Assembly (NCBI RefSeq): GCF_035083965.1
Contig: NC_089738.1
Coordinates: 15,836,734-15,900,733 of the forward strand
Length of the DNA stretch: 64,000 nt
Source: Branchiostoma lanceolatum
Lineage: Eukaryota > Chordata > Leptocardii > Amphioxiformes > Branchiostomatidae
Direction of reading: 5' to 3'
Shown here: piece by piece, positions 24,666 through 38,100 of the stretch
Numbering within the stretch: position 1 is the stretch's first letter
Layout: each line of letters starts with the position of its first letter
Program-made: the position numbers and the translations under genes
The notes under the pieces: generated by a model
The model's database searches: none
Seen by the model: only the letters and a program-made list of their open reading frames with translations
Told to the model about the DNA's origin: nothing

Positions 24666-26139
24666 TTATTTAGTTACTTGATACTCATCTGCAGAACTTA
24701 GGTGCCCAGGGGGTGGAATAGTTGACATATGGGGGACGCGGTGGGAAGACAACCCACTGTCCTTGCCTGTCAATCACTCATAGAATACTGACGCCACTGT
24801 ATAACAGCCGCCATTATAGCTAGGTGACCTTGTATGACTGATTAACGCCAACTGAACGTGCTGTAACGACCATTCATACTAAAGTTGTCAGCCTACTTTG
24901 CGGAAACAGATGCTTCTGTGTAATTGCATGCTTTAACCATGGAAAACATAGTCTTGTCGCATAAGCTCTGGTTAGGTAGTTGTCTGACACATGTAGCTGT
25001 CATGTAGTTATTTGTCCTTTGTCCTCGCCAATAAAGTATTAGACTTATTACTGGTCGTGGTTTGAATTGTTTGGTTCTATACGTTTCATAGGTTCTATTG
25101 TAATTAGTAACCGAATGTCTATTGCTGTTGGGGAGACGCTGTACCGTGAGAAAAAATTCTAATAGAATTCAATAAGATATGAATTACTATTTAGACTACT
25201 TGTAACTGATGCAGCTGACACAATGAGTACACTGTTTGTTATCATGCTTTGATGCAAGTATATTATCGAATAGAGAGACACAAAAATGTTCACAGTCAAC
25301 AAGATCATTTCCAAATAGTATTTGCGTATAATATCCAAGTTGTTGCAATAAATTACAAGGGACTATATATCTTATTACCGTACATTGTTGCCTTGTACTA
25401 ATGCTATCATTAATCAAGCTCCGAGAGAGCGTCAGCTACTTAGGGTTACTGACATTTAGAATTACATGAGTAAGCTACTTGACAGGAGGCCAACATTGAT
25501 TGATTTCCAAGTATATTACTCTTACAGCATTTATTCTGTTAGACATACATGCTACCAACAGGTTCATAAACATGATATAGCGTACGATGTTAGTATTCCA
25601 AAAAAATATTCAACGTATTGGAAATAAATATTAAATATTACACTTATGCCAGGATAAAACTTGTTGTATTTACAACAACAAAAACAACAATGACAATAGT
25701 ATCAGTACTTTCATTCAATTTCAATGCCTTTGTTACATTTCTTTTATATTAGCACATGCTAAGTAAGTTAGTTATCGAACCTGTAGTTCAATCGTCATAG
25801 CAAGCCATGCAAATACCAATATTAAGCATGTCGATTTAAATGCATTGCCAAGAAATCAACGGCAAATTATGAAAGCAGAGTTACTCTAGAACAGTTTAAC
25901 ACCCTGTACCACTTTGTCTTACTACTATTTCAGCTTGTTGTTAGTGATATTCTGGAGAAGGCATCAGTGAATATCACTACCTTGATTATACCTAAATCGC
26001 AAGATAGAATCATTGACAATAGAAGACTGTGGTAACAGAAAGTACCAACTACCAATTGAAAAATAACTTATTGGACAAGTGTGACTTGAGAAATCTACTT
26101 GTAAGTCTTGCCTTTCTGTTATATGTATCGATATGCGTT

Positions 26140-29100
26140 TTACACGAAGTATTCGTTAGGATTTTCGGGTGGACCTTGAGGTGTAGTGGGTACAGTAGGT
26201 GTGGTTGGTTGCCTTGGACTTCGTACCATGTCCTTTATGGTATCGATGATCGTCCTCTTCTTCCTTGTTTGGAGCAGAGATGCCGGTACCTTTTCTTTAC
26301 ACTTTTTACACACCGGGCGACTGTCACAGGCGTAGAACTTCTCACTGTAGTTGTAGGTAACAATAGTGCATAATCAGTTTTGATATTAAAGAATAAGATA
26401 AGAACTTTATTGCACATATATTTGCCTCATTTTGGCTATGTACTGATCACATACACATACATATACATTTCTGTTGGGATAGGTACAAACATCTAGCATG
26501 TACAAGCAATTTTTTTGCTTTTTTGTTATGCTGGAAATATAAGAAGTAGAGGGTTATGTTAGGACAGGATTATCCAAATGCACACGGATTCATCAAGTGC
26601 TGTACATGTCCTCTCTGAAATAGCTTTTTCAGGCAGCAACCATACAGCCTTTCTTTGTACTAATGCTATGGTTTTCCTGCCATTTCTTTGCATACTTGTG
26701 CTGATCTATTTTCAGAGTTAACACTGATTCTATCATGCATGCATTTCACGTACAAGGATAGCTGTAGCACTACAGACAATTGTCTTAGAATAAGACGGTA
26801 ATGTAGCAGTTCTACTCACTCCAGTTTGATGCTCTGGTTGCACATCGCACAGCAGAAATGCTTTCTACACCATGTTTTGTTCATCGCACAGATTACTGCA
26901 ATAGAAATACACAAGTCATATAGGACATTATACTTTATACATCTGAATATATTTGAATTTTACCTCTGAATTTGGAGATGATATTAGAATGTTGTCTTAC
27001 TTTCGTCTGTTATTGGCTGGTCACAGGCGTAGCAGAAGTCACTGAATAACTGCAAAAAACAATGCATCACAATAAGTCAATCTTCAACCATATATAGATA
27101 CGTCGATGAAGCTTAAACATCCAGGTAGCAAGATGCGCAATGTAACAGTTCCTCATACAACTGGATAGATTGCTCGAGTAACTGTTATAGTGATGCATTT
27201 GCATATAGCTTAGTTAGCATATCTTATAGTCGGATCAATTTATGAGTCTAGATATTAGAAAGATGAGGATACAAACGTTACACGTAAAGTAATCAGAATA
27301 GACAGACAAACAAACCTCATGAAAGTGGGGTTCACAGTAGGCTTTCCCGTCATGCTCGTAGTGTGGAAGTCCAACCGCTTTGAATGGAATGCCACATCTC
27401 GCACACCGGAAGTGCTGAAACAGATGTGTCATTGCAAGCCAATCAGGTCGAGGAATCAAATGATTCATAAAGATTAGCTTAAAGGTTTTAGGTATGAATC
27501 CCATCGAAGGAATCTACTACTGTGTATCATTAAAACGTCACTGTCTATATTGTGTATAGGACGGCGTAAAATCTCAGTTTCTATAGCCCCTGCGCCACAC
27601 AGTTGTGCAAGCATTACACTCGAAAACTTTCTATTTATTTTGGGCCAAAAGTTAATGTCAGAAGTGGGATTCGAACCCACGCCTGGAGAACCAGACTGCG
27701 ACCTGAACGCAGCGCCTTAGACCACTCGGCCATCCTGACAACGTTGAGCACTATCATAGGGCTAGCTTTATCTTATTAGAGTGGTATCCGTAACTTTTGA
27801 TATCTAGTTATCCTGTACGTTGTATATATAGTGGACACTGTTCGGTACCTACCTCTGCATGCCAGTAGCGCCCCAGTGCAACAATCATCATCCCAGTGAT
27901 CGCATCCCTATGGAAATAATGTCAAGGATAGAAATAGAGTTTCAAACTGGAATGAGAGAATCCAAGATAAGACTTAATGCTGAATAAAAAGACTCTTTTT
28001 AACAAACAAGTGATTTATTCAACCGAAGTTCCGGTGACAATCTGTCACCTTCCTCAAGGTAATTCTGACTGGTTTACATATTCACGGATGGCTTCACTTA
28101 ATGCTATCATGAATATCAATATTGTTGAGGCTATCATGCCATTCGTGTTCTTACTGTTGATTGGAAACAAAAGTCTACATCAACGTTACAAATGTAAAAT
28201 GTAAAACTACTTTAAATGGAAATTGATCTTTGTCTTACCCACAGATCCAGCAAGTGTTAAAGATCTCTTTGTCGTCTTTCGAAGGCTTTCTAGGTGTGTC
28301 ATCTGTTCTGTCTTCGATGTAGGGCTTTATTTTAGGAGGCCTGCAATTGACAAGCATTTTAGTGCATACCTAGATTGTTTCATCCAGTTGGTAAGTCAAT
28401 GTAGCATGGGTTCTTATATCTAGAGATCTACACTGGTTTATATAGACCTACCTATCATCCTTTGGTGCTGGTAGGGGTTCTTCTGTAATAAAGTCAAACA
28501 GCGTTAATGTTAGATAACAACGTCTGGAGAAATAGGGTCAAGTTTTGAACCAGATTCAAACAGTAACGAAATGGTCACTGAAATAAGATAACAGAAATAT
28601 TCTCTCAAAAATTAGTCGGTATAGTTGACTCACCCTTCTTGTCTTTTGCTTTCCTGTGGGGCAAAAAGAAAGTTATATAAATATGTGTACGAGCTTTTGG
28701 AAAATGGACAAATATGCAACAACTGGGCATACCATGTAATCAGGTACGCACAGTGTCAAATGCGATTTTAGATACAGCACATGTAGGAGCAAAAAGTCAA
28801 AAGGAGGTATGTGTTCTCTAATTGAACATTGAATATTAGTTTGTGCCAAAGTGAAAGATTTTAGCAACACTCTCAGTCCTGGAGGAGGAGTCTATACATG
28901 TAGATCTAAATACCACAATGAGTTACAAAATACCGCTCACGATATGCATGTCTGATGTAGGATGAGGCCATTGAAATTCACGACGACATCAGAATCCTTT
29001 AACACTTTACGACACTTTACACAGGTCTCCTCCAATGGCTTTATTTTCTCCCATATCGGTTCTTCGTCTTTGTCGGATGGTTCCTCTGGCTCTCTAGATT

Positions 29101-32100
29101 ACGGGACAAAGGAAACGATTCTTTTCCTTTTCTAATGACACAGTTGTATCTATCCATCTGTCTATCTATCTAGTAATATGTTGAATTGCTAGAATTTCAA
29201 AATATTAAGCTTTCATAAAGGCAAAGCCCAGATATCTTTTCTCCCATATCGGTTCTGCCTCCTTTTCCTCTTTGCCGAATGGTTTCCCTGACTCTCTAGA
29301 TTAAGGGACAAATGAAACGATTTTTTTTTCTGTTTCTAATGACACAAGTTATTTATCCATCTATGTTAGATAACTGCAATTTCACAAGATTTTTCATGAA
29401 GGCATATAGCTATACAAACCCATCATATATTTTCTCCCATATCGGTTCTTCTTCCTTTTCCTCCTTGTCGGATAGTTCTTCTGGCTCTCTAGATTTTCTT
29501 AAAGGGAAAAAAAAGAAACTGTTCTTTTGTTTTCACAGCTGAATCTATCCATCTATGATAAATTACTTTAATTTCACAAGGTAAATTTTTTTTTCATAAA
29601 GGCAGAGCTTTGCAAATCCATAATATTCAATTCGGCAAGAGCAAACAATATTGGCAACGCAGGAGGAAAGTGGACTTACTTTTCTTTCGGCGGCAGCTTT
29701 GGACGATCATCAGGAGAGACATCTGGATCTTCGATTAACGGAGATGGTACATCGTTTTCTGGTTTCTTGTCCAAAACGGGTGAGCTCTGTGCATCGCTTG
29801 GGGCTTGGATCTTTGGGGTATCCTTGAACCATGGAGACCATGCTTCGTCAGGACTTTGATCGTCTTCTTTAGTTTGTTCTTCTTCTGCATATGAGTCATC
29901 CGGCCCCGGGTCTTCCTGTGCGGCGAAGTTCTCAATCACAGTGGAAAAACTTTCATCTGGAGAAGTGGGAGTTTTTAGAGCTGAAGGAGAGTCTGGCGTT
30001 TTCTCGAGAGATGGCGCATTTTCTTTATTTTCATCGTCTCGGGCAGTCGTCGCGTCTCCTTCAAGGTCTAATTTGGGGTCTTCGTCACTTTTAGACTTGG
30101 CTCGTTTCTTAAATGAATTCCGAAGTTTGGAAAGCTTCCGCGGGAAGTGAATCTTCTTCTTCTCGGGTTTGATTGGCGCTTCATCTTGGTCATCAATATT
30201 TTCATCCGGCTGATGGCTTGGACCCGGTGTCGCCATGTCTTCCGGATCAGCTGCCTTTGAGACGACAGGTTCGTCTGCTTCCTCATCGTTTTGTTTCTTC
30301 TGGACGTGAGGCGTTAGTTCCTTTTCGCTGTCAGATAACAACCCGTCTTTAAGCTTGGAAAGGAGTGACTTACTTTCTTTCTTTGGCTTTGGAGACTCGG
30401 GTTCCTGGGGTGAAGATGGCGTGTCAACGTTTTGGACAAGATTGTCTGGATCATCTATTGTTTCCGGCTTATCCTCATCTGGTGTTTTGGCTGATTTTCG
30501 TCTGGTAGCCTTATCCTTCAATGATTTGCCCAGTGCTTTCAGACGATCCCGAGATCCTGGTTTTTGAGAGTCGGGATCTTGGGGCGAAGTTGGTGTGTCA
30601 ACATCTGTGACAAGATTTTCTGTATCCTCTGTTATTTCTGGTTTGTCTGTATCCTCTGTTATTTCTGGCTTATCATCATCTGGTGTTTTCGCCGATTTAC
30701 GTCTCGTAGCCTTTTCCTTTAATGATTTGCCCAATGCTTTCAGACGATCTCGAGATCCTGGCTTTTGAGTATCGGGTTCTTGGGGCGAAGTTGGTGGGTT
30801 AACATCTTTGTCAAGATTTTCTGGATCATCCGTAATCTCTGGCTTATCCTCATCTGGTGATTTATCTGATTTCCGTCTCGTAGCCTTTTCCTTCAATGAT
30901 TTGCCCAATGCCTTTAGGCGATCCCGAGATCCCGGCTTTTGAGTATCGGGTTCTTCAGGCAATGTCGGTATTTCAGCATCTTCGACAACATTGTCTGGAT
31001 CCTCTGTTATCTCCGGTTTATCCTCATCTGATGATTTTTCTGATTTCCGTCTCGTAGCCTTTTCCTTCAATGATTTTCGCAATGCCTTTAGGCGATCCCG
31101 TGATCCTGGCCTTTGAGTATCGGGTTCTTCAAGCAATGTCGGTATTTCAGCATCTTCGACAAGATTGTCTGGACCATCTGTTGTTTCTGGCTTATCTTCA
31201 TCTGGTGCTTTTTCTGATTTCCGCCTCGTAGCCTTATCCTTTAATGATTTGCCCAATGCCTTCAGACGATCTCGACCTGCTTTGAATGACTCTGATCTCT
31301 TTTTCGGTTTGACGGGTGCGAGTTCATCCGGTACAATTCCTTCTTCGTCCTCTTTTGGAACATCATCGTCGCTTCCCTTGCAAGGAGCATTCAAGACGGC
31401 ATCGGGGCTAGAGAAGATGTCATCTAAGTTCGTCTGCAGTGGCGGTTCATCTGAGAAACTAATTTCAGGATATTTGTCTTCGTCCACCGGAGAGGGCAGC
31501 TCTTCTTGCGATCGTTGGCTCTTCTTCTTGACGGGAAGAGGAGGGGGTTCAGCTCTGTCTGGTCCGTTATCGTTCTCCTCTGCAGCCTGTTCTTCGGGCA
31601 CGATCGGTTCTACAGCATCCGCCGGAGCAGTGTCCTTTTTGCTCTTTGACCGTCGAGGGGGTAACGGTGGCGCAATTTCTGCTGGTACACTTTCTGGCAG
31701 TTCCGATATATGTTGGTCTTCGAGCTTTGGCTCATCTTTCGGCTCATCTTCAGTAGGTCTTTCCGGGACTGCCACTTTTTCTTTGTCTTCTTTAGGTGTT
31801 TCTGGCTCAGTCTCTACAGGTGGCTCTTCAATCACTGCCTCTGTAGTATCTGGTTCCTTTTCCTCCTCTGTAGTCTCTTCCTTTTGTGGTACAGGTTCTC
31901 TAGCCGTCTCGGGCTTACTCTCCTCGTTCTTATCCGGTTTAGAGGGTTCCTCTTTCGCTGGTGGCTGTGATGGCATGGGCATCACTGGCTCCGGTTCGAT
32001 TTGTTCTGGCTCCTCTTCTGGCTGTGGTGCAGCTGGTTCAACCGCCACCGGAGTCACATCCTCCTTCTCTTCCGGTTTCGGGGGCTCCTCTTTCTCTTCC

Positions 32101-35100
32101 GGCTGTGATGGGGTAGGCGTTTCAGGCTCCGGTTGGATTTGTTCTGGCTCCTTCTTCACCTCTTCTTGCTGTGGTGCTGCTGGTTCAACCGCCACAGGAG
32201 TCACATCTTCCTTCTCTTCCGGTTTTGGTGGCTCCTCTTTCTCTTCCGGCTGTGATGGGGTAGGCGTTTCAGGCTCCGGTTGGATTTGTTCTGGCTCCTT
32301 CTTCACCTCTTCTGGCTGTGGTGCTGCTGGTTCAACCGCCACCGGAGTCACATCCTCCTTCTCCTCCGGTTTTTGGGGCTCCTCTTTCTCTTGCGGCTGT
32401 GGCGGCACAGCCTTCACAGGCTCCGGTACAACTTGTTTCTGTACTGGTTCTGGTTCTTTCTCCTCTTCCTTCTGTGGCGGCGGTGGTTCAGCTTTCACAG
32501 GCTCCTCGTTCGGTGCGGGGATATCTTTCTTGTGCCGTGGTGGTGGTGTCGGCATCTCCAATGGTATGTCCTTGGGTTCTTCTTGGGTTGCAGCCGGTGC
32601 CTTTTCTTGTCTTTTCTGTGGTGGCGGCGACATGGATTTATCTTCTCTCTTCCGCCTTGGTGGTGGCTCTACCTCTTCTGGTTCCTCCTCTACCTTTTCT
32701 TGAGTTGTATCTGGTGCCTTCCTCTTTGTTTCCGGTGATTCGACCTCATTGTCCGATGATATGTCATGTGTTAGATTGTCTTTGAGTTTCTTGAATTTGG
32801 AAAGAAGCGACCTGCTTGGTTTTCTAGACCGTGGGCTTTTTGGAAGGTCCTTACCAAATTGCGGCTGGGGAGGCGCAGCAAAAACAGGCTCGTCTTCCAT
32901 TGTTTGCTGTGTCGTATCAGGAATCTGTGGTGTAGGAGGCTTAGCCTCTACAGGTTCGACATTTTCGAGCTGTACTGGTGGCTCTTGAGCCTGTGGCGGC
33001 TCAACATTCACAGGCTTGTCTTCCGACTTCTTACGCGATTTCTTATCTTTTGTTGGTTTTTTCTCCTTGCTCTTCTTCTTCGTACCGTCTTCGGTAGGTT
33101 CTTTAGTCTTCGAAGATTTCCTTTGCTTCGGGGATGGTGTCTTTGGAGCTTTCTTTTCTTTAGTTGGTTTCGGTTTTGGAGAAGGTGGCGCTACCTTGTC
33201 TTCAGAAGGCTTTTCCACGCTAGGGCGTGTTTCTGGCGCCTTTTGGACAGGTGTAGCATCTTTGGCAGGCTCACTTATCACAGGCTCGTCCTTGGGCTGC
33301 TCTGTCTCTTTGACAGGCTTGGCTGCTACAGGATCGTCCTTGGGTTTCTCAGTCGCCTTGGCAGGTTTTGCTGCGATAGGCTCATCTTTTGGCTTCTCCG
33401 TCTCCTTGGAAGGTTGTGGCTCATACTTGGGCGGTTCTGTAGCCTTAGCAGGTTTTGTTTTTGCAGGCTCATCCTTGGGCGATTCTGTAGCCTTAGCAGG
33501 TTTTGTTTTTGCAGGCTCATCTTTGGGTGCTTCTGTAGCCTTTTTCTCCAGAAGCCCTTGCAAAGACTTGACTGCAGTTGAAGGGTCGTCCTTTTTAGTT
33601 GGAATGGTGTCACCCGGGCCTTTGTCCTTTGGCTTTGTTCCATCGTCGGGCTTTGGCGCAAACTTAGGCCTTGCCACTGGTGTTTTTCTGTCTCTTGGAC
33701 GACCGAAAACGTAGTCAAGGAATGAACCCAAGGCGTCTGATTCTTCTTCTGGTGGGCTCAACACACTGCCATTGGTCTGAAAAAAAAAGAGAAAATGATC
33801 TTCAATAAACGTCCGTGAGCTAACAAGCTGAAACACGTGCTTGGTTTTCAAAATGTTCAGATAGATATCTGACGAGGCACACTGCAACTCTGTTACAGTT
33901 ACGATATATTTTCCGAAACCACAAAGGACGCACCAAATTGCGACTGTGACTAGTACTGTGATCTGGATGAAATACTTGTCTATATTTGTTGGCACACATC
34001 ATCCATCTATCTGCATCAAAAGGCCATAGAAAGGTATCTTACATTTTTCCAATTGTAAAACACCCATTTTAGATACAACCGCTGATTTTCAGATGTGCTT
34101 TCGCGAGAGAACAGAGTAGTGAGAAAGTGCGTGAAGACGACGATGGATCAGAAGCAGCTGAAGGGAAGACCAGTCTAAACTGAGACTGAGATGATAAATA
34201 AGCAAGTATCCAGGAAGCTGGTTTTATACATTTTGGAGGGTGGCCATGGCATGATTATTTTGCATACCGAATATGCACAGACACTAAGGTTCTGTCCTAC
34301 GACAAGGTACTGTTGCATCTTAAAGAAACACAGGCTGACCACTGAAGCAAAAGGGAGACGACCTCAACGCGTATCGTACATTGTTTACACCCCAGAAATT
34401 TTGGATTGGTTTTAATATCAAAGATAGCCATTCTTTTCCATCTACACCATTTGGAACACAAAGTTGCATTTGTTGTCTTTTAGATGTGGAGTTTGATTGG
34501 TACGTTTTGTTGTGCCTTGCTGTGATTGCCAAAGTGCATTTACCTTATCATCATCTGTTTCTCCCGCTGGCTTCCGTTTCTTCCTAGGACACGGCGGTGT
34601 CAACGGCGCATCCTCGAACTCCATGGGCACTACTCCAAACACGAGCATTGGGTTCAGAGGTGCTCTGTTACCATTAGGTTTTGATCGGCCATTCGGTTTT
34701 CTGCTGGTAGTTTTCTCTCCAGGTTTCTTACTTGGCATCTTTTCCTTGCCATCCTTTGGTTTGTTGTCTTTTTCTGTTGGTGTGTTTAATGGGAGGGTTG
34801 TTGGTCGTCTGCGTGGACTCTTAGTCCGCGGTGGTGGTATTGGTGCTGGTTCCTTTTCTAACAACCCTGTTTTCTCGTCGCTGCCTGGCACACTCGATGG
34901 GTTCTGCCCCTGTGACGGTTCATCTGTCCGGGTTGTCTCTTGATCAGTTGGCTTATCTTCAGGAGATGACTGCTTCTTGTCTTTGTCCGGAATCAACTTC
35001 TTTAACATACGATCAAGGACACTATCAGATGGTTTCTCCTCTGTGTTTGGCGACTTGTCTGCTGTCTTGTCAGGTTGTCTATCTGAGGGTTGTTTCTTGT

Positions 35101-38100
35101 CTCCAGCAGGCTTAATGTCTTCTTTGCTGGGGTCATCTTCTGGATCTTTTGATTTTAGTTTGTTTAACAAGTTGTCCAGAAGACCTGGTTTGTCATCCTT
35201 GTCTTCAGGGTTGATGGCAGTGGTTCCTGGTTTCTTTTGATTTGATGATGAATCTTTTTCAGCAGGCTGTTTCCCGTTGTTGTCATCTATGTTATCTTCC
35301 GGATCCTTTGCTTTAGGTTTTATTTTGTTTAGCAAGTTGTCAAACAGTCCTGGTTTGTCATCCTTGTCTGCTTCAGTTTTAGGTGCTTCATCACGAGTAT
35401 TAGGATCGTTGGCAGTGCTTCCTGCATTTCTTAGATTTCTTGAAGGTTTCTCTTCGACAGGAGGTTTCTTCTTGCTGTCGTCGTTGCTATCCGGATCGGA
35501 AGATAACCCAAGTTTGTTTAAGAAGCTGTCAAGCAGACTTGATTTGTCATCGTTGCCCACTTCATTTTTTGGTGCAGCTTTAGGATCTGCGGCTGTTGGG
35601 TTATTTTGATTTGTTGATGGATCGACAGGACTTTCCCCCTTACGTTTGCTTGAAGGTTGCGCACTTGAGGGTTTGTCTCGAGTACCTCGGTCTTTTTTGT
35701 TGTTCAACAAATTACCAAAGAACCCATCATCCTCTGGGGCGGATGCCAAGTCACCTTTTGGTGTGGTGTCACTCTTTTTGTCGGAACTTGGTTCATTTCT
35801 TCTTTTCGATCCATCGGAAGGTTTCCTTGGTGATGTATTTGAAGATGGTTTATCATCCTTTTCCTCTGGCTTGGGTGTTGTGGTAACGCCACGTTTCTTA
35901 GACCTCGGTGGTGCTGTCGGTGTCGGTTCGTCTTTAGGAGGCACGTATTCGTCTTCAGGTTCAACTTCTTCGTCATCAGGTAAAGGTCTTTCTCCGTTCG
36001 AGCCAGGTTCATGTCCAATGCCACTCTCTGCCTGTGATCTATTGTCGTCGGGACTACTCGCTCCCTCTGTAGTGTTTGGTGCCTCATCCTGTGGCAGCGC
36101 GCTTAGTTTTTCGTAAAATGAAGTCGGGTCTGTTGGGATGTCGTCTGTCGGCTGGAGTTCCTGTGCTTTTTTCGCAGTTGGTGTTTTGCTTTTTTTGGGC
36201 TTCGAACTCGGTGACAGTGGCACTCCTTCATCAGAATAAAGAGCTTCCACCTCATCGCTACTCTCTCCTTTGATCTCTTCATTATTCACAGGCACTGGTG
36301 GTCGTTTCTTCTTAGGCCTAGATGGCTTCCTTGCTGGTCTGTTCAGAGGTTCGACTTCGTCGCTGCTGTCTGTGTCCACCTGATCATCACTTCCTCTTTT
36401 AGGATGTATTCTAGGGCCATTTTGTTTGCCAACGTTGGTACCATCGTCGGAGTCTGATATCACACCTGAAAGATTATGTTTTGAATGAATGTTTGTTGTG
36501 TAGACAGACAAGCAGGGCTATTGTAATCGAACGTGCAAATAAAAGAAGAAACCATCAACCAAATAAAATGACAGCAAATGGCCCCTTACCACAAAACAAA
36601 ATCGAGCGATACAGAGTTTAGTATCATAGAACCCGTTTGAGTATGTTAGTATGTAAATGTATGAGTGCGGTTGTGTTCGTGTGTGTTTGACGTTGCTAAT
36701 GATTTACAATATTTTTTGGGGCACACGAAGTGACCCACGATGTAGTGCAATACTTGTATCCATGTTTTTTTCTCTGGTGAGCCCACCTGACTCGGACGAC
36801 ATTGTTGAATCACTGTCGCGCCAAAAGTCCTCTTCCTTGATAATTTCCAGTTCTGCTCCTGTGTTTTCGAGTAGTAGTAAGAATTCTTTGGCTCTCCTTA
36901 AACGTTCTGCTTCCTCCGTTTGCTTGGTAGTTTCCTCTTCAACCTCGTCCTCCGAGTCCTTGCTCACCGGCTGTTCAACGAAAAGAGCATTTTCAGTGTT
37001 CACCTCAAATGCTTCCAAACGACAGTGTTCCTTTGTTCCTGGCGTTACCGTAGTATAGTAACTGTTTGTGAAAATCACGCCAGAACCGGAGCCGAGAGTA
37101 TGGGGATTTTGGCCTTAATATGTTTACCCAGGCGAATCCTCCCAGCCGGTAAGAATACTCAATTATAAGTCAGTCCTAATCGATGCAAAAGACTGAATAA
37201 CAGGGTGGTCTTTAGCTTGGGTATCCTGTGTTCGTGTACCCTATAGTCAGACTATTGTTGGGAATACTAGTTGACAGGCATTTGTAATTGGGACACATAA
37301 AGACCCAACTGCCATTAAGATTGACCTTTCTGCATGTTGATAACATCAACAGATACGGGAGTCTAAATGTGGAGAGTTGAATAATTTATGGTAAGTCCAT
37401 CATAAATGACACTTACCGCACGACAGTCCTAACTGGGTAATACAATACTTCAGCTCTAGAGACCTACTTAGCCATAATTCACCGTGACATTTTTATATGC
37501 CCTTTGGGACCCAGAGTCCAAAACAACCCACCTGGCCACATTCTGTAGTCCAACAATAGCGATGACCTCGATTTTAAGAGTAAAAAACACCTGCTTCAAA
37601 ATTGGGCTATTAAAAGCAGATGTTGTTGTTTATGTGTCAAACTTTATCAATAATTGAAATTTTACTTTTATACTTTCGAGGTCTTACACAAATAGTGCAT
37701 TACCATCATTCAAAACTGCTACTTAGGGTGATCTTTGTTTGTAGACCATTGAAGCGTACTATGGGTGTTTACCAGTTTAATATGTAGTGTTTGGACAATT
37801 GGATCGTGGGCTAGTTACTGATCCGATTGCACTTGTCTAAAAAGAAAGGACTGTCGCTTGAACAGGTAAAATCCTGTCACATGTATTGGGGTTGAATATT
37901 TCTAAAACGTTGGTCAACAATGGACGGTTTAATATCAAGTATAGGACAAAAACTCACTCAGTTTTAACCGTCACGAAACAGGTAACTTTGGGAACATATT
38001 CTAGCCCAAAAGACTTTCATTCTCTTCTAAGGCTTCCACAATATACTCTAACACCAAATAATCTACCAGACAATGACGACTTTCTATTTGCACGCTGAAG

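Larger units (their letters stand above)
21699..26139. other. Upstream region of LIM-A and gap to LIM-B
   Basis: No gene is firmly supported. Two minus-strand stretches look like possible 5' exons of LIM-A: 22932-22947 (ATG, five codons MFGER, donor GTAAGT) and about 23753-23808 (LLEQLRVADNEVKQNLQKL before donor GTATGT), the latter with no start or clear acceptor. Two intronic-style tandem duplications lie at 22255-22665 and 24230-24665; elsewhere I see nothing. Confidence 0.45.

Noticed and set aside
31165..32703. Plus-strand ORF of about 510 codons rich in Ser and Gly
   Set aside because: It is antisense to the repeat-rich LIM-B exon, with no splice context or recognisable domain. It is open only because Glu/Lys/Pro codons read as Ser/Leu/Phe/Gly in reverse.
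33777..33995. Leftward extension of the large LIM-B ORF to an ATG at 33995
   Set aside because: A strong acceptor with a polypyrimidine tract at 33777 joins the preceding exon (34544-36465) in phase 0; the extension is intron read-through.
37128..37138. 11-nt microexon joining LIM-B exon 1 to the exon ending at 36787
   Set aside because: Phases would fit (0 in, 2 out), but the next intron would be only about 64 nt and the acceptors are weak; I could not choose between this and other joins.
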